Positions 35,076 through 45,269 of a stretch of 64,000 nt of DNA are shown here, piece by piece. The notes below the pieces were generated by a model. The model did no database searches, was not told where the DNA came from, and saw nothing but the letters and a program-made list of their open reading frames with translations. The position numbers were made by a program, and so were the translations under genes. How positions within the stretch are numbered: position 1 is the stretch's first letter; every line of letters begins with the position of its first letter. Source of the stretch: Novibacillus thermophilus (GTDB taxonomy: Bacteria; Bacillota; Bacilli; Thermoactinomycetales; Novibacillaceae); NCBI RefSeq assembly GCF_002005165.1, contig NZ_CP019699.1, forward strand, positions 2,418,001 through 2,482,000, given 5' to 3'.

Positions 35076-36166
35076 AGCAGCTAAACGAACAGGCTATCGA
35101 AGATATTGCCATGGGTGCGGCAGTGCTCGGCACCGGTGGAGGAGGAGACCCTTTCATCGGTAAAATGATGGCCCTGGAGGCGGTGAAAAAGTACGGGCCC
35201 GTTTCGGTCGTCACGGTGGACGAATTGGAGGATCAGGCCCAGGTAGTGCCCGTGTGCATGATCGGGGCGCCGACCGTCATGGCTGAAAAAATCCCGTCTA
35301 TGGAACAAGTAACCGCGGCAATCGAATGTTTAGAACAGGAAAAAGGGCAAGCGGTCGATGCGGTCATGCCGATTGAGATCGGCGGAGTCAATTCGCTCAT
35401 CCCCATCGTTGCGGCTGCCAAAAAAGGCATCCCGGTTCTCGATGCCGACGCCATGGGACGCGCTTTCCCAGAGTCCCAGATGGTGACGTTTCATTTAGAA
35501 GGGTATTTGCCTGGTTCGGTGACTCTAGCGGATGAGAAAGGAAATGTGACCTTGCTTCGACCGATTGACGGTGCCTGGTCGGAGCGGTTGGCACGGGCGA
35601 TCACCGTGGAAATGGGAGGGTCGGCTTCGATGTGCGATTACTGGCTTTCCGGCGCAGACGTGAAGCGGGCCGTCATCCCTGGCACTTTACACACTGTCGA
35701 AAAGATCGGGCGAATCATACGGGAAGCGCACGGGAAAATGGAGAATCCGGTACGGAACATATTGAGAGAACTGCAAGGTTATGAATTGTTTACAGGAAAG
35801 GTGGTCCACATTGAGCGGAGCATTGACGGCGGATTTACCCGCGGGAAAGCCGCCATCGAAGGAACAGATCGCGATCGGTCCAAAGTGATGAACCTCTACT
35901 TTCAAAACGAACACTTGCTGGCCGAGGAAGACGGGAAATTGCGCGCGGTGCCCCCTGATTTGATCGCCGTGTTGGATGAAGAGACAGGTTATCCGGTGAC
36001 GACGGAAAACATCCGATATGGAGCCCGTGTAACGGTCGTCGCCTTTCCTGCCCATCTGAAATGGCGCACTGAAGTCGGGTTAGAAACGGCCGGCCCCCGG
36101 TATTTCGGTTACGATTGCGACTACATTCCGGTAGAAAAACTGTGTAAAGGAGGGAAAGCCGAGTGA
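35072..36166 (+). CDS. DUF917 (S-Me-THD family) protein
   Basis: A 364-residue DUF917 protein. Hallmarks are IAMGAAVLGTGGGGDPFIGKMMALEA, VMPIEIGGVNSLIPIVAAAKKGIPVLDADAMGRAFPE and PDLIAVLDEETGYPV. The family was renamed after an S-methyl thiohydantoin desulfurase and usually sits beside hydantoinase/oxoprolinase genes. It overlaps both neighbours by 4 bases (ATGA and GTGA), so all three are translated as a coupled unit. A cytoplasmic role in cyclic-amide breakdown is inferred. Confidence 0.88.
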   Translation: MKQLNEQAIEDIAMGAAVLGTGGGGDPFIGKMMALEAVKKYGPVSVVTVDELEDQAQVVPVCMIGAPTVMAEKIPSMEQVTAAIECLEQEKGQAVDAVMPIEIGGVNSLIPIVAAAKKGIPVLDADAMGRAFPESQMVTFHLEGYLPGSVTLADEKGNVTLLRPIDGAWSERLARAITVEMGGSASMCDYWLSGADVKRAVIPGTLHTVEKIGRIIREAHGKMENPVRNILRELQGYELFTGKVVHIERSIDGGFTRGKAAIEGTDRDRSKVMNLYFQNEHLLAEEDGKLRAVPPDLIAVLDEETGYPVTTENIRYGARVTVVAFPAHLKWRTEVGLETAGPRYFGYDCDYIPVEKLCKGGKAE

Positions 36167-37714
36167 CGTATCGACTGGGGATAGATGTCGGTGGCACGAA
36201 TACAGATGCGGTGATTTTGGATGAATCACGACAGGTCGTGGCCAAAGTAAAACAACCCACGACAAGCGATGTGATGACGGGAATTTATCGAGCCATCGAG
36301 AAGTTGTTAGCACAAGCGCCCGTCGATCGCGGATCGATTCGCTATGCGATGCTCGGGACCACTCAGTGTACGAATGCGATCGTGGAAAGAAAGCAGCTCA
36401 ATCGAGTGGGAATCATTCGCATCGGTGCCCAGGCGACGACGGCTGTTCCTCCGCTGGCCGGTTGGGATGATACGTTGCGGCAAGTGATTGGTGAGCACAT
36501 TCATGTTCTCTCAGGCGGCTACGAATACAGTGGAAAGACGATCGCTCCCTTTGATGAAGAAGGTTTAAAACAAGCAGTTCGCGAGATGAGAGGAAAAGTC
36601 CAATCGATCGCGGTGATTGGCGTTTTTTCTCCTGTCCGCGTGGAACAAGAGCGTCAAGCCGCACAAATCATTCGGGAGATAGCACCAGAGATGCACGTCT
36701 CCCTCTCTCATGAAATTGGATCAATCGGCCTCGTCGAAAGGGAAAATGCAACGATCCTAAATGCAGCCTTAATGAATGTGATTCAAGGGGTTGTGGACGG
36801 TTTTAACGGAGCGTTGCAAAAACATCGCATTGGGGCTGAACTGTATTTAGGACAAAATGACGGAACGTTGATGTCCAGTCAATATGCGCTTCAGTACCCG
36901 ATCTTTACCATTGCGTGCGGTCCAACGAATTCCATCCGAGGCGCCATGCATCTGTCGGGTTTGAAGGATGCGATCATCGTGGACATCGGAGGGACGACGA
37001 CAGATGTCGGTGTGGTACAAAAAGGATTTCCGCGCCAATCGGCGCTAGCAGTAGACGTCGGAGGGGTGAGGACGAACTTCAGAATGCCGGACATACTGTC
37101 CATCGGTTTGGGGGGAGGGACCGTGATCCATGAAAAAGGGAGTGAGTTGACGATCGGTCCAGAGAGTGTCGGCTATTTGCTGCCGGAAAGAGGGCAAGCC
37201 TTTGGCGGTCCCGTCTTAACGGCCACGGACGTGGCGATCTGCCTCGGCCTCGCCGATATACCTGGAACAGATCCAACACGTGTACGCCTATCACCTGCCT
37301 ATGCTCAGCGCGCCCATCGACGCATGGTCGAAAAAGTGGCCGACGCCATTGACCGGATGAAGACGAGTCCCGATGCAGTCCCCGTTGTGTTGGTCGGTGG
37401 GGGAGCGTCCTGATGCCGGAGCAGCTGCCTGGGGCATCAGAAGTCATTCGCCCCCGCATTCCGATTCGGCCAATGCCATCGGTGCCGCCTTAGGGGATAT
37501 TAGCGGCGATGTGGAAAAAGTGTACTCCCTCTCTGAGATGTCTTATGACGAAGCCCTCGCCGACGCCAAGCAGACAGCAATCCGAGAAGCGGTTCACGCT
37601 GGGGCCGATCCCGATACGGTTCAGATCATGACTATCGAAGACGTGCCGCTCGCGTACATGCCGGGGAATGCGACGCTGATCAAAGTCAAAGCGGCTGGCG
37701 AGATTAAAAAGTAA
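36163..37714 (+). pseudogene. Hydantoinase/oxoprolinase (HyuA) family enzyme, two frameshifts
   Basis: An ATP-dependent hydantoinase/5-oxoprolinase-type subunit of about 517 residues, with ASKHA-like motifs YRLGIDVGGTNTDAVI, MLGTTQCTNAI and IIVDIGGTTTDVGV. The frame breaks twice near the C-terminus: at CC 37409-37410 and at the C5 run 37451-37455. Adding one C at each gives GGGASLMPEQLPGASEVIRPPHSDSANAIG read through, matching the family's conserved segment. Between the breaks a third frame is used for only 40 bases. Everything else is intact. Last gene of the TetR-regulated operon. Confidence 0.83.
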
Positions 37715-37746
37715 ACAACGTCACACCATTCAGGAATTGAATCCAC

Positions 37747-37795
37747 AAGTGCACCCGCCCTTGCATAAGACGTAAAGCAAGGGGGTGCACTTTTT
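37747..37795 (+). terminator. Strong rho-independent terminator
   Basis: AAGTGCACCC (37747-37756) pairs with GGGTGCACTT (37783-37792); the stem continues inward with CCCTTGC/GCAAGGG. A T5 run overlaps its end. It closes the TetR-permease-DUF917-hydantoinase operon. Confidence 0.9.
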
Positions 37796-37857
37796 CATGT
37801 CGGCCGTTTGGGTGGAACGCAAACAGACGTTTCATGACCATACGGCGTCAAAAGGTT

Positions 37858-37866
37858 TGCTATAAT
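37858..37866 (+). promoter_or_regulatory. Promoter (extended -10) for addBA
   Basis: TGCTATAAT is a consensus extended -10 (TGN plus TATAAT, 37861-37866), 89 bases before the addB start. No good -35 hexamer is seen at 16-18 bases upstream. Confidence 0.5.
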
Positions 37867-37954
37867 AAGTGTAAGCTCATGATCGGCGAACAGTAGTGGG
37901 TAATGAACCACCATATTGAATAGATTGACGGGAGAGACAGGGGAGGTACTTGTA

Positions 37955-40900
37955 GTGAAGCGGTTGTATACGGGGCCGTTCTCTGCCCGGCTGCGGCACG
38001 TATGGGTGGAGCGGGCGCGTAAGATGCCGACGGAGCAGTGGCTGTGGATACTGCCGACGCGGCATTTGCTCCAGACGGTGCGCGAGATGCTGTTGGAAGG
38101 CCGCGGCGGGCTGGTGGACGTGCCGCTCTTGACGTTTGACGACATCGCCGCGCGCCTGGTGAAACACGTCCACAGGCGGACGCTGTTTCTCAATCCGTAC
38201 GCGCGGGAAAAACTGGTGGAGAAGCTGCTGGAACGTCACGCCGATGATCCCCGCCTGTACGTGTTCCAGCCGATTCTCGATCAACCGGGCCTGGCCCGAT
38301 CCCTTGCCCACGCCATCGGGGAGATGAAGCGGTCAGGGTTGACGGAACAAGCCGTGGCCTCGTACTTACAGCGGGATCGGTCGGATCAACCGTCCGCCAG
38401 GCGGCAGCAAGCCCTCGCTTTTTTGTTTTTGCGTTACCAAGAGGCATTACACTTAGGAGACGGAAACCGTACTGGTGTCGATCCAGAGGAATTGCTGCTC
38501 AAGGCGTGCCACATTCTCGAAGGACGTCACACCCTCGATCACTCACTGGTTGACCGGTTGTCGTTTACCGATATACATACGTTGTGGGTGGACCATTTTA
38601 CCGATTTTACGCCGCTACAAATGCGGCTGTTGCGCTCCCTCGTCAAAGCGTCTGCCGAAGTCGGCATTTACATCCCGTTTCCCTGGGAGAAAGGGGGGCA
38701 ACTGCCACAACTGACGGCACAGTTGCACGAGACGGTGCGCGCTCTGGAACAGTGGGGGCTGGAGCGTGTAGAGCTCTCCGGGCGTTCGCAGACGGCAGCG
38801 CGGGAACAGTTGGAGAGGGACTGGCTCTCTGGCGCATCGACTGCACCGCTCGCTCCTCCCCACCTGTTGGAACGAAGCGGGGTGACAGACGGAAACGAGG
38901 AAGGGACTGCCTGTGCGCCGGAGGGGTTGGAATGTTTGCCCGCCTGCACACGGAAGCGGGAAATCGAGACGGTTGCCAAAGAGATCAAACGCATCGTTCG
39001 CGCAGAAGGCATCGCCCCAAGCGATATTGTCATCGTCGTCAAAGACGAAAGCTATAAACCGCTCATCCACGATGTCATGCAGCGAGACGGGGTGCCCCTG
39101 TACGACCATGAACAGGTCGGTTTGCACGAAACGGCCATGGCGCGGCAGCTCGTGTCGCTGCTGCGCCTTGCCGTATCCGATTGGGAACGGCGCGATCTGA
39201 TCTGCCTGGCTGAGGGAGGGTACTTACGCTGGCAACACCGTCCGCCCTACGGGTTGGAGACGTGGGTGAAAAAAGTCGGCATCGACAAAGGCCGGACGAA
39301 CTGGCAAAACGCCTGCAAGCGGGAGTTGGGCCGCCTGGAATGGCTAGAACAGGAAGCGCAAGGTGCCGATTGGGAGCCGGCGGAGCGGGAGAGGCGGCTA
39401 AAGCAACTGGCACGACAGAGACAGAACGTACAGCGCATCCTCGCCTGGTTCGACGAATTACAGCAGATTGAGGAGGCGTGGGCATCGGCCGCATCGTGGT
39501 CCGCATTTGTCAAAGCTGTTGAACGGATGTGGGACGAGCTGGATGTGGAAGGGTGCGTCAAGCGCGTGTGGAGTCGTCATTTAAAACGGGGAGAGGTAAA
39601 CGGGTATCGCCGCGATTGGGACGCGTATCGCACCCTTTGTGATACGTTGCAAGAAATGAAAGAGATGGAAGGGCTCATCCCGGAGAGCAGCCGCACGTCC
39701 CGCGACGCGTTCGTGCGGGAATTGAGCGCTCTCCTGTCCCGAAAACGGGTCACTGTCACCTTCGGTCACACCGGGGGCGTACGCCTCATGGACCCGTCAG
39801 GCGTAAGAGGGGCCAGTTTCGACACGGTGTTCATCATCGGACTGAATGAAGGCAGTTTTCCGGTCCACCATGCTGAAGACTGGCTCATCCGCGATGCAGA
39901 ACGGGTGGCGTTTCACGGAGGACAAGCCCGTTTGCCGGCCAGTTACGCCCACAACGAGATGGAACAGCTGTTTTTTGAGATGGCGGTCTGCACGGCGCGG
40001 CGACGCTTAATTCTCTCCTACGTTTCACCTGAAGGGAATGAGGAAATGTTGCGTTCGCGTTTTTTGGATCAGTTGGAACGCCAGTACGCCACAGGCCCCT
40101 GGCTGTCCCCACCCCGGTTCAAAGAAGCGATGGAGAGCCGTTTGTACGCCGAAGAGGCGAGGGATGTGACTTCTCCCCAAGAGTACCGGCACTGGTTTAT
40201 GGCCAAATGGGCGGAAGGGGGAGAGGCGTTTCAGCAATCGCTCGTCCAAACGGACGATCCCGTCTACAGGGAAGAGCGGCCAGCTCTCTGTCAGCTGGTG
40301 GAGCGCGCGGAGATTGAGCAGGAACGTTACCGGCCGACTTACGGGCGATGGGATGGCCATTTGCTCGACCCCCGCATTCACGCCCGGCTCCGTCAGGAGT
40401 TTTCTCCGGACCGCACCTACAGCGTGTCGCAGCTCAACGATTACGCCGCGTGTCCGCTGCACTTTTTCTTCTCCCGCGTTCTCGGCGTCGAACCACTGGA
40501 AGAGACGGAACAGACGTTGTCTCCCCTCGATGCCGGAAACGTGCTGCACGAAGTATTGCGTCGTCTGTTGGCTTCCCGCTTGGATCGGCACATGTGTGAT
40601 GTCCCCTTAGAAGAGTGGCAGGCGACCCTTCGTTCCGTGTTCCAGGAGGTGACAGCAACGTGGGAGCACGAACAGGCCCACGCGTTGCCGCCCCTGTGGC
40701 CGTTGGAAAAGAAGCGGTTGTCCCGGATGCTGGAGCAGTGGTTGCAACACGAATACAAAAGACAGGGACGACGGCGCTTTAAGCCGCGTCACGTAGAGTT
40801 TTCGTTCGGACTTCCCCGCGGCAGGGAGGGCGTCGACAGGCATTCGAGCGAACACCCGATTTCCCTGTCCTTAAGGGGCGAGACGCTCCGGTTGGTGGGG

Positions 40901-41347
40901 CGGATTGATCGCATCGATCACGACGAAGACGGGCACTTCGTGCTGTACGACTACAAACTGTCGACGATGCGTTACGAAGGGTGCCAGAACGTGGAGGAGA
41001 CGACGAACTTCCAACTGCCGTTGTACGTGCTCGCCTACCGTCGCTGGCTGGAAGAACAAGGGCGTCCGGGAAAGCCCGTTGGCGCCGGTTTTTACGGACT
41101 GCGCGCCCAAGACAAGTACAAAAAAATCGGCATCTGGGAGGAGGCGTCGCTCACCGACCTCGGGTTAGGCAAGTTGCGGTCGGGGGTAGCTGACGACGTC
41201 GTGCAAGTGGCAGAGACAGCCTTGGAACGGGTGGCCGACTTGTTGGACGGCATCCGCCACGGCCGGTTTTACATGCTGCCGGAACACGAACCGAACCCGT
41301 ATTACGGCGATGAGGCCCTGTACCGCCATCAAGGGATAAAGCGTTAA
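37955..41347 (+). CDS. addB: AddB-type helicase-nuclease subunit, degenerate N-terminal site
   Basis: A 1130-residue subunit of the AddAB recombination helicase-nuclease. GTG 37955 follows GGGGAGGT by 8 bases. The C-terminal PD-(D/E)XK nuclease motif is intact (LVGRIDRIDHDEDG, FVLYDYKLST). Two usual AddB features are missing. The N-terminal Walker A (GRSGSGKT in B. subtilis) is replaced by YTGPFSARL. The three C-terminal cysteines of the 4Fe-4S cluster are absent, the end reading EPNPYYGDEALYRHQGIKR; only the DYAACPLHFFF cysteine remains. Upstream in-frame sequence does not restore Walker A. A clade-specific variant is likely. Confidence 0.88.
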   Translation: MKRLYTGPFSARLRHVWVERARKMPTEQWLWILPTRHLLQTVREMLLEGRGGLVDVPLLTFDDIAARLVKHVHRRTLFLNPYAREKLVEKLLERHADDPRLYVFQPILDQPGLARSLAHAIGEMKRSGLTEQAVASYLQRDRSDQPSARRQQALAFLFLRYQEALHLGDGNRTGVDPEELLLKACHILEGRHTLDHSLVDRLSFTDIHTLWVDHFTDFTPLQMRLLRSLVKASAEVGIYIPFPWEKGGQLPQLTAQLHETVRALEQWGLERVELSGRSQTAAREQLERDWLSGASTAPLAPPHLLERSGVTDGNEEGTACAPEGLECLPACTRKREIETVAKEIKRIVRAEGIAPSDIVIVVKDESYKPLIHDVMQRDGVPLYDHEQVGLHETAMARQLVSLLRLAVSDWERRDLICLAEGGYLRWQHRPPYGLETWVKKVGIDKGRTNWQNACKRELGRLEWLEQEAQGADWEPAERERRLKQLARQRQNVQRILAWFDELQQIEEAWASAASWSAFVKAVERMWDELDVEGCVKRVWSRHLKRGEVNGYRRDWDAYRTLCDTLQEMKEMEGLIPESSRTSRDAFVRELSALLSRKRVTVTFGHTGGVRLMDPSGVRGASFDTVFIIGLNEGSFPVHHAEDWLIRDAERVAFHGGQARLPASYAHNEMEQLFFEMAVCTARRRLILSYVSPEGNEEMLRSRFLDQLERQYATGPWLSPPRFKEAMESRLYAEEARDVTSPQEYRHWFMAKWAEGGEAFQQSLVQTDDPVYREERPALCQLVERAEIEQERYRPTYGRWDGHLLDPRIHARLRQEFSPDRTYSVSQLNDYAACPLHFFFSRVLGVEPLEETEQTLSPLDAGNVLHEVLRRLLASRLDRHMCDVPLEEWQATLRSVFQEVTATWEHEQAHALPPLWPLEKKRLSRMLEQWLQHEYKRQGRRRFKPRHVEFSFGLPRGREGVDRHSSEHPISLSLRGETLRLVGRIDRIDHDEDGHFVLYDYKLSTMRYEGCQNVEETTNFQLPLYVLAYRRWLEEQGRPGKPVGAGFYGLRAQDKYKKIGIWEEASLTDLGLGKLRSGVADDVVQVAETALERVADLLDGIRHGRFYMLPEHEPNPYYGDEALYRHQGIKR

Positions 41348-41362
41348 CCGGCTGGTTACCTG

Positions 41363-41619
41363 ACTGGCAATTGTGTGAGCAAGCGATGGTGCACGGGTCC
41401 ACCGTGGATAAGAAAAACGTGTAGGCGTCATTCGCAGCGGGAGAGAGATGTCTTAAGGCCATGGAAGACTGCATCCTTGAATGGACGAGATCCTTATCGA
41501 AACGGCAGCGTGGAGATCCGCTTCAAAGGCCGTGCCCTCGAACGGCCACCTTTTTTTGGAATGGCCTCAAGACACCTCCTCTCCGCGCCCGGTCACACCA
41601 TGTTCATACGATTGCCAGT
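41363..41619. repeat. Nested palindromic element between addB and addA
   Basis: The 318-base gap holds no gene but two nested inverted repeats. The outer arms contain ACTGGCAAT (41363-41371)/ATTGCCAGT (41611-41619) and ATGGTG (41386-41391)/CACCAT (41596-41601). The inner arms, 41445-41460 and 41563-41578, match at 14 of 16 positions and extend imperfectly to about 41436 and 41588. The whole resembles a small non-autonomous palindromic element or a large folded RNA. Confidence 0.6.
41528..41557 (+). terminator. Terminator-like hairpin inside the addB-addA gap
   Basis: GGCCGT (41528-41533) and ACGGCC (41542-41547) form a 6-bp stem with an 8-base loop, followed by ACC and a T7 run (41551-41557). 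It would reduce transcription into addA unless antiterminated. It lies within the nested palindromic element. Confidence 0.6.
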
Positions 41620-41665
41620 GCCGTCACAACATTAACGTCTGTCTTTCTGAAAGGGGTGGAACGAA

Positions 41666-44600
41666 GTGAATGGGAGTGTCCCCATACGTCACATCACACG
41701 CGATCCCGCTCCACAGCCGGGACAACAGCGGGCGATTGAACTGATCGACCGCGATGTCATCGTCTCGGCCGGTGCCGGGTCGGGCAAGACGTGGGTGTTG
41801 ACCGAACGGTATATCGAAATGCTCAACTACGGAACCCGGCCGGAGCAAATCGCCGCCATCACCTTCACGAAAAAAGCGGCGGCAGAAATGAAAGGGCGCA
41901 TTCGCCAGGCGATTGCCAAGATGGAGGAAACGTCGGCAAGTTCAGAGGAGGCGGCTTATTGGAACCGGTGCAAACAAGAGTTGGAGCGGGCGGTCATTAC
42001 GACGATTCACGGCTTTTGCACCCGACTGCTGAAGGACGCCCCGCTGGAAGCGGGCGTAGACCCCGCGTTTCACGTCTTAGACGAGAAAGAGGCCGTCCTG
42101 TTGGAACGGGAGGTGTTCACAGAAGCCGTCGACACGTGGCTCCAGGAGTCAGGGGCTCGCGCCGAACGCGTGTACCGGGAACTGGGTGACCGCCGCACCG
42201 TCATTCGGAACATTTTGGCCTTGCACCACCACATGCGCACTTATCACGTGCGGGAAGAGGACATTTTAAGCGAAACGTTTGCCACGCTGGACGAGCGGAA
42301 GGAACGGTTTCACGCCATAAGGGAAGAACTGCTGCAACTGGCGGATGACGCTCTGGCATGTGTGGAGGAACTTCTCGACGAGCGCGAGCATCCGCCCAAC
42401 TATCTAACCGATGCCCATGCCTGGCTGACCAATCTCGTCTCCGCCATCAACCGGACGGCCGGCTGGGACGGAACGTATGAGCGGGAGACGGCCGACGTCT
42501 TCGTTTCACTGAAAGGGAACATGTGGCGGAACACGGGGCCGGACCACCTGAAGGCGCTGCACGGACAGTTAAAGGAAAAGGTGGCGGAGTGGCTGCTCTA
42601 CACTGAAGCGCCTGCATACCGGGAACTGTTGCGCGACATCGTCAGCTTGACCACCAGCGCGGCAGAAAAGTACCGGGAAGCGAAGCGCCGCAAACAAGGG
42701 CTGGACTTCCACGATCTGGAGCAGGTGACGACGGACATGCTCTCCCGCCATCCGGAAGTGGCGGAGCGGTGGCGGCAGACGCTGCATTACGTCATGGTGG
42801 ACGAGTTCCAAGATACGAACAGTCTGCAAAAGGACATCCTCGACAGGCTCATCGGCAGTGACGGGCGAGTGAAGCAGTTCGTCGTCGGTGACGGGAAACA
42901 GTCCATCTACCAATTCCGCGGCGCCGACGTGGCCGTCTTCAACCGGACCGATGCCGACATACGGCAGAGCGGGGGAGCCGCCGTTTCCCTCGACGTCAAC
43001 TTTCGCACCCAGCACCGGCTCATCCACTACATCAATTCCCTGTTCGCCTTCCTCATGCAAAAAGAAGAAGGGGACCCTGACTACGCTGTTGCTTACGAAC
43101 CGCTCGTCGCCCACCGCAAGCCTCCACACGACCGTCCGGCAGTAGAATTGCTGGCGACGGCGATTCCGAAGGACAGTGACGACGATGCGCGGCAGATGGA
43201 GGCTGAGCGGGTGGCACGGCGCATCCGACTGATGGTTGAGGGAAAAGAGCCCCTCGTGTGGGAGGCACGAGGCGGGGAAGAGAAGCCGCGGCCAGTGGAA
43301 TACCGGGATATCGCCCTCCTTTTGGCGACGCGGACGCACTTGGACGTGTACGAGCAAGCGCTCCTGAACGAAGGGATTCCGTACACTGTCGTCGGCGGAC
43401 GCGGCTTTTACCGTAAACAAGAAGTGCTCGATGTGCTGAACGTGTTGAAGTTCGTGCAAAACCGGGACGATGAACTGGCCCTGTTGGGGTTTTTGCGTTC
43501 GCCGTTCGTGCACTTAAGCGATGAGACGCTGTACTGGCTGACCCGGGAACAGCGGCTGTCCCGAGCCTTTTTTTACCTCGAGACCCCGCCGAGAGAAGTG
43601 GAGCCAGTCGAGTGGGAACGGCTGCTCCAGGCGCGGGAACGCTACTTGCGTTGGGAACAGCTGAAGCAGACCGATAACGTCTACCGCCTGATGCGCTCGA
43701 TACTGGACGACAGCGGGTACATATCGGTGCTGCTGGCGCTGCCGAACGGGGAGCAGGCGGCACTCAATGTGGAGAAACTGCTGGACATCGCCCGGGAATC
43801 TGACGGACAAGGTTTGACCTTGTTCGACTTTTTGGCCCGGATGGAGACGCTGCGCGAGGAAGGGATGGAAGAGACGGAAGCCGAGTGGATTCGCGACCGG
43901 GGCAATGCGATGGTGATCATGACGGTCCACGCTTCTAAGGGTCTCGAATTTCCAGTTGTCGTGCTTCCCGACTTGTCCCGCAACGTCTTGCAAAAGGGAG
44001 CGCTGAGCCCGCGGGTGTTGTACGCCCCGGGTCACGGGCTCGCTGTGAAAACGTTCCGGGAGAGCGGGGAAGCGGAAGGGGACGGGCTGTTCGACAGCTT
44101 GAGCGAAATGGCGCGAGATCGGGAGCTGAAGGAGGCGTACCGCCTGTTTTACGTCGCCGTCACCCGGGCACGCGACTACTTGCTCCTTGCCGGTTCGCAG
44201 AAAGAGCAGAAGCGCCCGAGTGAATCGTTGAAGCACCAATGGCTGGACTGGGTCGTCAAGCATTTGGGAGCCAAACAACTGAGCGACCTTCCCCCCGGGG
44301 TTCTGTCCCTTGACACGGACTGGTCGTTAAAGGTAACGTGGGAGTTGGATGAGGCAGAAGACGAACGACGTGAAGACACCGCTGCTGATACTGTGTCCGT
44401 GAAAAAAGAGAAGGACCTTCCATGGCTTCAACGTGAGGGAGCGACCGCTTTTTACCCGTTGTACGCACCGTTAGATCTTGCACGTGATGCTAAGGGCGGT
44501 GACGTTCACTCCGTGTCGGCCTTGATGGACTACACCGAATGTCCCCGCTTATACGTTCTGAAACACTGCCTGAAAATGCCACAGCAGTCTTCTTCAGAAC

Positions 44601-45250
44601 GCAACGGAGTAGAAGCGGAACAACCGGTGAGACGTTTGACGGGGATCGAAGTCGGGAATGTCCTGCACCGCGTCATGGAGCGGGTGGAACAGGAGGTGCC
44701 CGTTGACGAGCTTATCGCCGATGCCTGCCAGAGCGAAGGGTTGGACTTCCATACAGACGACGTCGTCCAGACGATTCATGCCATGGTGGACCACTACCGC
44801 CACAGTGAGTGGTTTGCGAAAAGCAGACAAGCAAAGCGCGTGTGGAATGAATTGCCTTTCCATTACCGGATCGGCCCCCACACGGTGACGGGCGTCATTG
44901 ACAAACTGTTTGTCGATGTAAAAGGGGAGGCCACGCTTTTAGATTTTAAGACCAACTGGATTGAGGACGAAAACCATTTAGACCGTTTAGCGGCAGCGTA
45001 CACAGTCCAAGTGCAAATGTATGCCGCCGTCGTGCAAGAATTGCTCCAACTTCCGGTGAAACAAGCCATCCTCTACTTTTTACAAGGGAATCGCCCGGTG
45101 GAAGTAGAGGTCAATGCTCTGCAGTTAGAACAGAAAAAGCGGGAGTGGGAACAGGCGTTAGCTGCGATGCACCGCTTGTCTCTCGAGGGCGCATTGCCGC
45201 CTTGTACGGATGAAAGCTGCCACTGCCGCCAATACTTAAATGTTGAATAA
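41666..45250 (+). CDS. addA: AddA helicase-nuclease subunit
   Basis: A 1194-residue UvrD-type helicase with C-terminal nuclease, processing double-strand breaks for RecA with AddB. Walker A is AGAGSGKT (residues 35-42). Other helicase motifs: QIAAITFTKKAAAEMKGRI, YVMVDEFQDTN, VVGDGKQSIYQFRGAD, VMIMTVHASKGLEFPVVVLP (as VIMTVHASKGLEF) and RLFYVAVTRARDYL. The nuclease site is VTGVIDKLFVDVKG with LLDFKTNW. GTG 41666 follows AAAGGGGTGG. Unlike AddB here, all key residues are present. Confidence 0.95.
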   Translation: MNGSVPIRHITRDPAPQPGQQRAIELIDRDVIVSAGAGSGKTWVLTERYIEMLNYGTRPEQIAAITFTKKAAAEMKGRIRQAIAKMEETSASSEEAAYWNRCKQELERAVITTIHGFCTRLLKDAPLEAGVDPAFHVLDEKEAVLLEREVFTEAVDTWLQESGARAERVYRELGDRRTVIRNILALHHHMRTYHVREEDILSETFATLDERKERFHAIREELLQLADDALACVEELLDEREHPPNYLTDAHAWLTNLVSAINRTAGWDGTYERETADVFVSLKGNMWRNTGPDHLKALHGQLKEKVAEWLLYTEAPAYRELLRDIVSLTTSAAEKYREAKRRKQGLDFHDLEQVTTDMLSRHPEVAERWRQTLHYVMVDEFQDTNSLQKDILDRLIGSDGRVKQFVVGDGKQSIYQFRGADVAVFNRTDADIRQSGGAAVSLDVNFRTQHRLIHYINSLFAFLMQKEEGDPDYAVAYEPLVAHRKPPHDRPAVELLATAIPKDSDDDARQMEAERVARRIRLMVEGKEPLVWEARGGEEKPRPVEYRDIALLLATRTHLDVYEQALLNEGIPYTVVGGRGFYRKQEVLDVLNVLKFVQNRDDELALLGFLRSPFVHLSDETLYWLTREQRLSRAFFYLETPPREVEPVEWERLLQARERYLRWEQLKQTDNVYRLMRSILDDSGYISVLLALPNGEQAALNVEKLLDIARESDGQGLTLFDFLARMETLREEGMEETEAEWIRDRGNAMVIMTVHASKGLEFPVVVLPDLSRNVLQKGALSPRVLYAPGHGLAVKTFRESGEAEGDGLFDSLSEMARDRELKEAYRLFYVAVTRARDYLLLAGSQKEQKRPSESLKHQWLDWVVKHLGAKQLSDLPPGVLSLDTDWSLKVTWELDEAEDERREDTAADTVSVKKEKDLPWLQREGATAFYPLYAPLDLARDAKGGDVHSVSALMDYTECPRLYVLKHCLKMPQQSSSERNGVEAEQPVRRLTGIEVGNVLHRVMERVEQEVPVDELIADACQSEGLDFHTDDVVQTIHAMVDHYRHSEWFAKSRQAKRVWNELPFHYRIGPHTVTGVIDKLFVDVKGEATLLDFKTNWIEDENHLDRLAAAYTVQVQMYAAVVQELLQLPVKQAILYFLQGNRPVEVEVNALQLEQKKREWEQALAAMHRLSLEGALPPCTDESCHCRQYLNVE

Positions 45251-45269
45251 AATGGTGAGGTGTTTCTAG

